Source: Chrysochromulina parva (Eukaryota > Haptophyta > Prymnesiales > Chrysochromulinaceae). From it: a stretch of DNA of 14,453 nt. How positions within the stretch are numbered: position 1 is the first letter of the stretch; the number at the start of each line of letters is the position of its first letter. Below, in pieces: positions 5,938-12,867 of this stretch. The stretch spans positions 1-14,453 of the forward strand of contig PJAB01001440.1 of the NCBI GenBank assembly GCA_002887195.1. The letters are read 5' to 3'. The notes beneath the pieces were generated by a model. That model ran no database searches. It had not been told where the DNA came from and saw only the letters and a list, made by a program, of their open reading frames with translations. The position numbers and the translations under genes were made by a program.

Positions 5938-8513
5938 ATGCGGGTTGGAATCAGGTATTCATATGAAAATGTCGTGAAGGCCTTCCACTCCACACCTGCG
6001 GATGCCATGTCGGCCGAGGAGCTATCGCTACGCTGGCCGATCTTCTTGCTGCTGCTGGCAGTGGCTCCGCTTGTAATATTGCTTCTCGTCGCGCCCTTGG
6101 ACGTGCAGGTTCATGTTCCGAGCTTTGCAATTTCGCCTCATCCTCCTCGACAACCTGCTGACGGACGAGGACCCGCAAGAGGGCCGGCGAAAGGCCCGGA
6201 CACACCGCCACACGTTTCGAAGCGCTCATCGATCGCACGAGAAACTGGTGTCGACACGCCAAACGCAGGTATCGGTACGCCAAACGCTACAGGACGCTCG
6301 CGTGCGCTACTTGACGGCTCTCTCGAGGCGGCAGTGCGCGCCGCAAGACCACCCACCAAGCTTCTGATGCTCACGTTCGGCAACTCTGGAGTCGCCGACC
6401 ACCTGCGCAACTTCTGCGGGTTCGCGCGGCGTGCAGGCATCGCGCACGTAGTTGGCGCCGTCGACGAAGCCGCCTTCCGGCTGCTCGTGGCTGAGGGCGT
6501 GCCCGTGTACCTCACACCGCTCGCACGCGAGCGGTACGTTATGGACGGCAGCAATTCGCACAGCTCCTCCTCTTGGAAGCGCTTCGCATCGATGCGCACA
6601 GGCGAGGTGGCGCGGCTTGTTCACTTGGGGTACGACGTGCTGCACTCGGACACGGACATCGTGTGGCTGCGCGATCCGACGCCCTACCTCATGTGCACGC
6701 CCGCCGCACGCGCGGGCGAGTTTGGCGAAGGCATGCGAGTCCCTCGCGATTGAGACTGATGACGTCTGATACCGTGCGATGATATCACTGGTTGCCTCCC
6801 TCATTGCCTCCCTCATCAGGCACGCTCTTTCCATGCGAGCCGCTCGGCCATGCTGATGTGGCGGTGAGCAATGAGTCCCTCTGAGTGCCAATGATCGCCT
6901 CTGATGACCACAGGGCGCGCCACAATGATTTCCTTGGATTGCAGGTGAGTAGCGACAACATGGGGCCGGGACGTGCCGTGGAGCGACGCGCAGACTACCA
7001 TGCGGGAGGCACGTTCAACTCGGGCATGCTCCTTTTTCGCGCCACGCGAAGCGGCCGCGCTTTCGTGAGCGCCTGGCACCGAAACGTAGCCGCCCCATCG
7101 CGTGGCTCACGCTTTGAACGGCTCTCATCAGATCAGCAGGTGCAGCGAGTGCCCATGCTTGTCTACGAGTACATCTGAGTACATCTGTCGGATATGCAGG
7201 TCTTCAACAATATGGTGCGACGCGAGAGGCAATGGCCCGGTGTCGGCGGTGCAAGTACCTCGTGGCTCATCGATCGGATGCATCCGGATTGGCAGGTCAG
7301 CGATGGCCTTTGGTCAGTGATGGCCTTTGTCCGTGATGGCCTTTGGTCTCCATCTCGGTCAGTGAAGGCCTTTGGTTGCCTTAGTTGATTGCCTCTGAGC
7401 GCCTCGGATCACCTCTGATCGCCTCTGATAGAACCGATGCACCCGAACTGGCAGGGCAAGTTGACCCTCGGCGCCCTGCCGCTGCCACTCTTTGCCAACG
7501 GCCACGGCTACTTTGTCCAATCAGCACACACGCGGTTGGGCGTCGCGCCGTTTGCCGTGCACGCGACGTACACCCTCGATCGGCACGATGGCCTGGCTAA
7601 GCGGCAGCGGTTTCGAGAGGCCGGCCTTTGGAGTGCAGATCGCATCTCGCCGCCAACAGAGCGCTTCCTCGTGCTGAACAGCTCCGTGCCGCCCGCCGCC
7701 GCCGCCGCGATTCGCCTCTTCAAGACCAAGGGCGAGAGCGCCAACAATATTGGAGTGCACCGGCTCGCGCTCATGGGATACTTGGCAGAGCTGCGCGATG
7801 CGATTGCGCTCGCCCGCGCCCTCGGGCGCACCCTTGTACTGCCGCGCCACCAGTGCTTCTGTGATCGGCTTTGGGCCGGCTCTGACGAAATCCTGCGCTT
7901 CGGCTGCATGTACCCAGGCTCACAGGATCACCCCTTCCTTCCGTTCGCGTGCCCGATGGACCACTGGCTCGTGCCACACGTGTGGGAAGGAAGCGGCCTC
8001 GCCTTCCGTGACGCGATCTTCATCGAGCGGTTGCTCAGCGCTGAGCCGCGCACGAGTGTACGCGACATGCGCATCGTGCCAGCAGCCGAATGGCGCCGAG
8101 CGTGTGCCGCCAAGGTCCAGGCACGCTCTGATGGGGTTGTGGGCGAATGCTGGGACGCACTACCTGCAGGGCTGTGGACGACGGAGGAGATGAGGGCACA
8201 TTTGCATGCGACCGGCAGCGGGCGAAACGCTCAGGACGGCGCGGCGCGGGTGCTCCGGCTCGAGCATAGCCGCAGCCTCCTGTGCGGAGTGTCGTCGAGT
8301 CCGACAAAGACCAGTCAGATCAATCGACTTCTCGGGCAGCTGCTGCGCACCCCCCCTTGGTGCGCGCGCTGCCCCAATTGCGACGAGCGGCTGCGCCAGT
8401 GGCAGGTGCCACCCCGTAGCGGCCGGCAGTGGGGCGAAGAGTGGTGCCTGGAAGTGCCGCCCCCGCCGCTCTTCCACGCGGGCCGCTGTGTGCTCAGCAG
8501 TGAGCACACGTGA
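5938..8513 (+). CDS. GT77/XEG113-like type II membrane glycosyltransferase, four exons
   Basis: Proposed exons are 5938-6738, 6945-7139, 7200-7295 and 7455-8513, all joined in phase 0 by GT-AG introns, giving 716 residues. Residues 33-54 form one membrane anchor after a short N-terminal tail (type II, Golgi-like), followed by a Pro/Arg/Gly stem. The catalytic part begins about residue 140 (KLLMLTFGNS) and contains the DxD nucleotide-sugar motif in HSDTDIVWLRDP (D238, D240). Exon 2 gives VSSDNMGPG, FNSGMLLFRAT and SDQQ, exon 3 starts VFNNMVRR, and exon 4 gives ANGHGYFVQ and VAPFAVHATYT; these are conserved blocks of the nucleotide-diphospho-sugar transferase family. The later segment (about 462-494, LRDAIALARALGRTLVLP, then CDRLW and CPMDHW) matches the C-terminal region of plant XEG113-type arabinosyltransferases. 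The likely role is pentose or other sugar transfer to surface glycoproteins or polysaccharides. An alternative start is the ATG at 6007. The exon 1/intron 1 boundary is the least certain. Confidence 0.82.
6739..6944 (+). other. intron 1 of the GT77-like gene
   Basis: A 206-nt GT-AG phase-0 intron inferred from the stop codons after 6738 and the resumption of conserved coding at 6945 (VSSDNM). It contains a perfect 12-bp tandem repeat, TTGCCTCCCTCA (6792-6803 and 6804-6815), and the 14-nt string TGATCGCCTCTGAT (6892-6905) that recurs in intron 3. The acceptor is followed directly by GTGAGT, a strong donor sequence. Confidence 0.65.
7140..7199 (+). other. intron 2 of the GT77-like gene
   Basis: A 60-nt GT-AG phase-0 intron between codons for SDQQ and VFNNM. 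It contains an in-frame stop and a perfect 10-bp tandem repeat, GAGTACATCT (7167-7176 and 7177-7186). Removing it joins two conserved blocks of the glycosyltransferase family. Confidence 0.75.
7296..7374 (+). repeat. four copies of a 17-nt donor-like unit in intron 3
   Basis: The unit GTCAGTGATGGCCTTTG occurs with small changes at 7296-7312, 7313-7329, 7329-7345 and 7358-7374. The first three are back to back and the first starts exactly at the inferred 5' splice site. Most units carry GTCAG, the same start as the donor in use. Confidence 0.8.
7296..7454 (+). other. intron 3 of the GT77-like gene
   Basis: A 159-nt GT-AG phase-0 intron. Its first half consists of repeated 17-nt units. The last 19 nt before the acceptor nearly duplicate the last 19 nt of exon 3, so both would encode MHPDWQ/MHPNWQ. 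The intron contains in-frame stops and separates exon 3 from the conserved ANGHGYFVQ block. Confidence 0.75.
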
Positions 8514-8538
8514 GTCCACCCGACCTCGGCGCTCCCCG

Positions 8539-8558
8539 GACCGCCGGACCCGGCGGTC
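8539..8558. repeat. GC-rich perfect inverted repeat
   Basis: GACCGCCGG (8539-8547) and CCGGCGGTC (8550-8558) are exact reverse complements separated by AC. This is a strong hairpin 25 nt after the glycosyltransferase stop, just before the polyadenylation-like signal. Confidence 0.7.
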
Positions 8559-8594
8559 GGCCGGCCGATTCTGATCTCTGAATATGAATACGCA

Positions 8595-8600
8595 AATAAA
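8595..8600 (+). terminator. AATAAA polyadenylation-like signal for the GT77-like gene
   Basis: AATAAA occurs in an AT-rich island 82 nt after the stop codon, between two copies of AATACGCAA (8587-8595 and 8602-8610). Position and sequence fit a 3'-end signal, although algal genes often lack this hexamer. Confidence 0.4.
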
Positions 8601-8691
8601 TAATACGCAATATCATTTCGTTATTTTGTTCGTGATACCTTAGTGCTAAAAACGCGGGACACGACACCCGCCGAGCGCGCCGGCAACGGGC

Positions 8692-8733
8692 AAGGTCGAT
8701 GGCCCCGGCATGTTATGCCGGGAAGGTCGATGG
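8692..8733. repeat. palindrome flanked by 11-bp direct repeats
   Basis: AAGGTCGATGG occurs at 8692-8702 and 8723-8733. Between them CCCGGCAT-GTT-ATGCCGGG (8704-8722) forms an 8-bp stem with a 3-nt loop. Direct repeats around an inverted repeat resemble a tiny insertion with target duplication, or a paired protein-binding site. Confidence 0.65.
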
Positions 8734-8839
8734 ATTGATGCCCTCCTCACGGACGCTCCGAACGAGACTCGAGAGAGGAGACGGGAGTCCGATACGTCCG
8801 ATGGCGCCCCCTGCTCGGAAGCGCAGGTGCCCGATGCGC

Positions 8840-10054
8840 TCAGCTGTGCTTTCGATCCGCGCCGCCGATCGCCCCATTGGCCTTTGCACGCTCAATCTGC
8901 TCGGGCGTCGGCACCGCCAGGCCCCAAACCACCCCTGCTCGCTCGAGCCCCTTCAAGATGGCGTACGTTAGATCCCACTCGTGCCAGCTGAGGCCGTGCC
9001 GAGCCGACCAAGGGAATGCGTGATGATTGTTGTGCCAGCCGTCGCCGAACGTGAGCAGTGCAAGCCAGCGCACGTTCGTCGACTGGTCCGGGCCGCGCGT
9101 CGCAAACGGTCGCGTCCCACTTCCGAAAGCGCCGTGGGCCACGCTGCCGATGGCGAAGATGCCGTGCCAGCAGCACGTGACCGGTACCACGAAACCCCAC
9201 AGGGCAGCCTCCGCGCCGCCGCTCGCATAGAGCGAGCCAACGAGCGCGAGCCCGGGCACAAAGTGCAGCCGATCGAGCAATAGCAGCTCCGGGTACTTGC
9301 GCCACGTGCGAGAGTACGCCTCAAGCGGCGCATCGTACTGCGCAGATGCCCAGTACCAGCCACAATGAGCCCAAAACACCGACCCAGTGACCGGGCTGTG
9401 GGGATCATGCTCCGTGTCCGAGTGCTGGTGGTGGTAGTTGTGATGGCTGCTCCACCAGATGGGGCCGCGCTGGAAGGCGAGGCAGCCAATCGTCGCGAGC
9501 GCGAACTGCGCCGCTCGGCTTGTCTTGTATGAGCGGTGCGAAAAATAGCGATGGTGACCGCCCGAAATGCCAAACATGAGCAGCGCGTACATGAAGCTGC
9601 CGCCAGCGAGTAGCGTCACGCTCGGCGGCTGCACCACGAGCAAGCCGGCTGCGTAGACTGAGGCGGCGTGAAAGGAAAGGAGAAATACAGGCATCGGCAA
9701 TTTTATGGGCCAAGGCGCTGACCCACCTCGATACACGCACGCGACCATGAAGCGCTTCAGATCCATAAATCGGTCGAGAGTTGCCGGCTGCTCTGGTGTG
9801 CTGATCGGCCTGAGAAGCCAGTTCGCATTGGCCGACACGCTCGGCGTGAGGATGTGTGATGCATCCTTACTCTGATTCTGCGGTGCCGGCGAGGTGGAGG
9901 CACGTCGCACCAATGCCACGACCGCGGGTTCGAGACTTGTGCGCAGCGCCAGTGAGCCGCCGCAAGCCGCTGACGCGCGCGGCAGCAAGATGCGGCTGAC
10001 CCGCGGCGAGAAGCGGCTGCGTTGAACGTTGCTCCGCCAAATGGTCGCCGCCAT
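8840..10054 (-). CDS. delta-9-type fatty acyl desaturase, paralogue 2
   Basis: A 404-residue single-exon membrane desaturase of the same subfamily as 4675-5793. The boxes are HRYFSH (168-173), HNYHH (205-209) and HNNHH (341-345), the last inside GDGWHNNHHAFPWSARHG. The two proteins share the block around box 1 (MFGI.(A/G)GYHRYF-like) and a nearly identical C-terminal helix (LERAGVVWGL then VPT.EQIERA), so they are a local duplication in the same orientation, now separated by the glycosyltransferase gene. Box 2 here (HHNYHH) is closer to the common form than HHLEHH in paralogue 1. The first 41 residues have no Asp or Glu and eight Arg (through position 38), then a Ser/Ala/Gln linker to about residue 85, again a presequence-like leader. 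The start (10054) is 108 bp from the divergent front-end desaturase start. Its likely product is a monounsaturated acyl-CoA or acyl-lipid. Confidence 0.93.
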   Translation of the reverse strand: MAATIWRSNVQRSRFSPRVSRILLPRASAACGGSLALRTSLEPAVVALVRRASTSPAPQNQSKDASHILTPSVSANANWLLRPISTPEQPATLDRFMDLKRFMVACVYRGGSAPWPIKLPMPVFLLSFHAASVYAAGLLVVQPPSVTLLAGGSFMYALLMFGISGGHHRYFSHRSYKTSRAAQFALATIGCLAFQRGPIWWSSHHNYHHQHSDTEHDPHSPVTGSVFWAHCGWYWASAQYDAPLEAYSRTWRKYPELLLLDRLHFVPGLALVGSLYASGGAEAALWGFVVPVTCCWHGIFAIGSVAHGAFGSGTRPFATRGPDQSTNVRWLALLTFGDGWHNNHHAFPWSARHGLSWHEWDLTYAILKGLERAGVVWGLAVPTPEQIERAKANGAIGGADRKHS

Positions 10055-10162
10055 GTGGGACTAAGGTCGCCGACATGAACGACGGGATTTACCGGTACTG
10101 TATACGTATCATCTTCTAATGACTACATGTAATTTGCGGACTCTCCACAGAATAATAATAAG
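10055..10162. promoter_or_regulatory. compact bidirectional promoter between two desaturase genes
   Basis: Only 108 bp separate the divergent start codons of the delta-9-type and front-end desaturases. The middle is AT-rich with GTATACGTAT (about 10098-10107) as a weak TATA-like element. The plus-strand leader ends AATAATAATAAG before the ATG. Any control here would act on both genes. Confidence 0.5.
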
Positions 10163-11815
10163 ATGCGAGTCGCCTTGATCCTGCTCTTGAAAGGATCTGT
10201 GGCTCTTCTGCAACGCATCCTTACCTCAGCTCCTGCTAAAGCGCCGGCAAACATGCAGCCGCTGCTTGTTCGCATTGACGGGCGCTGGTACGATGTGGCA
10301 GGCTGGGCGGACAAGCACCCCGGAGGTCGGTACGTCCTCGAGTGGGCCGACGGTTATGACATAACCGGCGCGTTCCACACCATTCATCTCTTTGGCGGCA
10401 AGACGGCAAGCAGCGTGCTAAAGGCGCTACCAGAGGTCGCCGAGGCCAGCCTCACCGCAGGTGAGTCAGTGCCGCCGATTCTGCCGAAGGTTGACAGGGT
10501 GCCGATGGAGTCGCAGGCTCCGACGACGATGGACGCCTTCATGAACGTGGGTGAGCGAGTCGTGCAGCTCGTATCTCCGCCAGCATACGCTACCGGCGAT
10601 CCTCGAGCGCACCCGAGGCCGACGGTGCCCGCTTCTGGTCTTTCTTGGCAGCAGCCGATGGCCACTGTCGCCGAGTCCGACTTCAAGCACGACCTCAAGG
10701 CGCTGCTTCATCGGCACTTTGCGAGCCCGGCCGACTATAAGGCCACGCCGGAGCATTGGGTGCGCATCGGGGGCGCCTTCGTCCTGTGGCTCGTGTGCCT
10801 GGTCGGCTGGGTGCAAGCCTCGATCCCAGCGACGCTCGTGCTGCCGTTTGCGCAATGGCTGCTCTTCTCACCGACGGTGCACGAGGCGTCGCACTCGACG
10901 CTGAGCACGAATCCCGCCGTCAACAAGGCGGCCGCGCTCTGCGGACTGCCCTTCATCTACAATCCGTACATCTGGTGGCCACAGCACATCCTCTCGCACC
11001 ATCAATTCACGAATGACGACGCCCTTGATGTCGACTTGCATCACCTGCGACCCTCTCGACTCCACCCGGGCTGCGAGACGGACGCGACGGCCTCGGGCTT
11101 CAACTTCATCTTCAAGGGCTACTTCTCGACCCTCGGCATGGCCGTCCTCTGGCCGCTACGCAACTTGCAGCAAAAGTCGACTGGTCGATGGTACGCGAAC
11201 CTCATCACGCCGACACCGGCTGCCCTCGAGCCGACCGAGTTTCTGTTCTCGCTCCTGCCTGTGGGGTTTGTGCTCGTGTGGCCGTGGCTGCTCGTGCTCA
11301 GCGGCCAGGTGAACGCGCTCGAGGGTTTCTTGTTGTGGCTCTACCCCTGGGCCGTCACAGGCGCCATCTGGACGGTGATGACGCAGGTGAGCCACGTCCA
11401 AGAGGACTGCCAGCAACCACCCACCGGCGCGCCCGACGACTACTTCCGCTGGCAGGTCGAGTCCGCCGTGGACTACTCCATCGGCTCCGAGCTCGTTCCA
11501 AAGCTCACCGCCACCCTGAACTTGCAGAGCATGCACCACGTGATGCCGAGCGTGTGCGGCTGCCACTTTGCAAGCCTCTACGAGGAGTACGCGCAGATCT
11601 GCGAGCGGCACGGCGTGCGGCTCAATACACGCAAGGACCTCTCAGACGCATGGCGCACCGCGATCGCGCGTGTCTTCGAGCTCTCCTCTCCCGAGCTCAC
11701 GCCCCTGTGGGCGGTGCAGCCGCCACCGCCGGGAGGCCTCGCCGAGCATGTGCCGCTCATCGCCTACATTGGTACGCCCGTTGGCGCATTTCTACTTGCG
11801 ACGCCCTTATTTTGA
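10163..11815 (+). CDS. cytochrome b5-fused front-end fatty acid desaturase
   Basis: A 550-residue single-exon protein. An N-terminal cytochrome b5 domain (about 33-95) has the HPGG haem motif (52-55) and a second haem histidine candidate at H72 or H75. The desaturase domain follows, with HEASH (240-244), HILSHH (275-280) and the variant third box QSMHH (455-459), where Gln replaces the first His. Fused b5 and QxxHH together define front-end desaturases, which insert double bonds between an existing one and the carboxyl end (delta-4, -5, -6 or -8) during long-chain polyunsaturated fatty acid synthesis. Hydrophobic stretches at about 203-235, 258-272, 360-380 and 385-407 fit the usual topology. 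Regiospecificity cannot be read from sequence alone. Residues 1-30 before the b5 domain are hydrophobic/basic and may be a targeting leader; an alternative start is M31 at 10253. The segment between b5 and desaturase (95-195) is long and Pro-rich. Confidence 0.93.
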   Translation: MRVALILLLKGSVALLQRILTSAPAKAPANMQPLLVRIDGRWYDVAGWADKHPGGRYVLEWADGYDITGAFHTIHLFGGKTASSVLKALPEVAEASLTAGESVPPILPKVDRVPMESQAPTTMDAFMNVGERVVQLVSPPAYATGDPRAHPRPTVPASGLSWQQPMATVAESDFKHDLKALLHRHFASPADYKATPEHWVRIGGAFVLWLVCLVGWVQASIPATLVLPFAQWLLFSPTVHEASHSTLSTNPAVNKAAALCGLPFIYNPYIWWPQHILSHHQFTNDDALDVDLHHLRPSRLHPGCETDATASGFNFIFKGYFSTLGMAVLWPLRNLQQKSTGRWYANLITPTPAALEPTEFLFSLLPVGFVLVWPWLLVLSGQVNALEGFLLWLYPWAVTGAIWTVMTQVSHVQEDCQQPPTGAPDDYFRWQVESAVDYSIGSELVPKLTATLNLQSMHHVMPSVCGCHFASLYEEYAQICERHGVRLNTRKDLSDAWRTAIARVFELSSPELTPLWAVQPPPPGGLAEHVPLIAYIGTPVGAFLLATPLF

Positions 11816-12228
11816 GCCCTCGCAGCACGATCCTTGTACCGAAATCCGAATATCTCATATACATAATGCAGATTGATATCTGGAGTGTTAAAGTTAATAT
11901 CGTATATACGCCTCCCTCCCATGTTATTACGCGTTTGTTCCACCGCCGGCGCGGGCCCGGCCGCGTCCGGCGTCCCGCCCGCCCACGCCGGGCGGCCCGC
12001 GTGCCGCGAGGGAGGAGCGCTCGTGCGACTCTCCTCTCTTGCGCGAGGGTGCTGCTCACCCGGGGTGCTTTTGAAGATTCGGTCACTAAAGAAATGCGCC
12101 TGAGCTCAGGCGGTATGCGACCCGCGGTGCACTATACGCTATGCACGCTGCGCGAGATGCATGTCCACGCAACTTAGTATGCCTGTGACGAGTCAGTTCA
12201 CCGGCATCCCCACGCAGAGAAGGAGTGC
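11816..12228. other. convergent spacer, AT-rich then very GC-rich
   Basis: No supported gene. An AT-rich part (about 11845-11940), probably the desaturase 3' end, is followed by a GC-dense block (11941-12010) with GC-rich inverted repeats, for example CCGCCCG pairing with CGGGCGG at about 11973-11994. A long plus-strand frame crosses this region from inside the desaturase gene but is only its shadow. Confidence 0.55.
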
Positions 12229-12636
12229 TTATTGCTTGAGGCCCGCGCCGATGACGAAGATCGCCAAAAGCAAGGTGACGAGCGGGGCCAGGCCCTTGAG
12301 GTTGGAGTTGGAGACAGCCTTCGCCTTGCCACCCTTCTGCGCCGCGACCGCGCGCTTCGCGCCGCCGCCGTACAGGTTGTCAATGCCGTAGCCAAACTGG
12401 GCGACGGTGCCCGACGCCTTCGAGATGGGGGGCGCGCGGGAGCCAACGGTGTAGCCCTTGAGGCCAAGCGTGGAACCAGTAGCCGCCTTCTTCTTCTTCA
12501 TGCCTTTGACCGCGGGGTCACCGTACTTCGTGCTCATCGACACAGCCGGTGCGCGAACGGCAGCGGCGTTGATCGCCATGGCCGGCGAGTATGCGGAGGC
12601 GCTGGCGAGAGCGAGAGCGAGGACGGCGAACATCAT
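12229..12636 (-). CDS. small plastid-targeted single-pass membrane protein, family unknown
   Basis: A 135-residue protein starting at a double Met (12636). Residues 1-15 form a short hydrophobic signal core ending ASASAYSPA; the ASA-Y junction resembles the ASAF cleavage motif of nucleus-encoded proteins of secondary red plastids. Residues about 17-50 are rich in Ala, Ser and Lys with few acids, as in a transit peptide, though where the mature protein begins is not clear. The middle is Gly/Lys-rich (FGYGIDNLYGGGAKRA, about 81-96). A single membrane helix occupies about 114-132, and the protein ends AGLKQ. Size, leader and one C-terminal helix fit a small thylakoid or photosystem-associated subunit, but I do not recognise it as a known Psb, Psa or Pet protein. 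It lies upstream of the convergent desaturase and downstream of the JmjC gene on the same strand. Confidence 0.75.
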   Translation of the reverse strand: MMFAVLALALASASAYSPAMAINAAAVRAPAVSMSTKYGDPAVKGMKKKKAATGSTLGLKGYTVGSRAPPISKASGTVAQFGYGIDNLYGGGAKRAVAAQKGGKAKAVSNSNLKGLAPLVTLLLAIFVIGAGLKQ

Positions 12637-12867
12637 TGCTGCTGCGACGAGATTGTGCGGGGTTGAAGGATCGCGGCTGTGGGGATGAAAGGATTCGTTT
12701 GGAATAATTACACACGCATTTTGGTCGCGCGCGATGCGGATTCAATACGGATTCAACCTGCCAGCTTTACAATTGTACCTGTGTGTCCTCGTTCTGAGGC
12801 TTTCTGTCATCAAACTACATGCGCAGGAGCTCCAACAGCTGCTGCGGTTCGAGTTGTTCCGTGCACT
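12637..12867. other. spacer holding the promoter of the small plastid protein
   Basis: A 231-bp stretch between two minus-strand genes. It should contain the JmjC gene's 3' UTR and the promoter of the small protein. An AT-richer part (about 12700-12780) is visible, with no clear TATA box or other motif. Confidence 0.5.

Larger units (their letters stand above)
8514..8839. other. convergent 3' intergenic region with hairpins
   Basis: This lies between the 3' ends of the glycosyltransferase (plus) and desaturase 2 (minus). No gene is supported. It contains a 9-bp-stem inverted repeat (8539-8558), an AT-rich polyadenylation-like segment (8581-8620), and a palindrome bracketed by 11-bp direct repeats (8692-8733). 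Confidence 0.6.

Noticed and set aside
6307..6891. 194-codon minus-strand frame across exon 1 and intron 1 of the glycosyltransferase
   Set aside because: It is antisense to the DxD-containing exon and has no recognisable protein features.
7296..7374. Short-unit repeat considered as a CRISPR-like array
   Set aside because: Units are imperfect and adjacent with no unique spacers, lie inside a eukaryotic intron, and no cas genes are present.
11156..11611. 151-codon minus-strand frame with a Leu/His/Glu-rich product
   Set aside because: It is antisense to the histidine-box region of the front-end desaturase.
11188..12177. 329-codon plus-strand frame overlapping the front-end desaturase
   Set aside because: It is the +1 shadow of a high-confidence desaturase, is extremely Arg/Ala-rich, and has no recognisable domain.
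12232..12666. 144-codon plus-strand frame opposite the small plastid protein
   Set aside because: The opposite strand has a coherent signal peptide, transit region and membrane helix; this frame is Arg/Ala-rich and lacks features.
12838..12865. GGTTCGA string resembling a tRNA T-loop
   Set aside because: No matching acceptor, D or anticodon stems could be found around it. I saw no other tRNA or rRNA candidate by eye.
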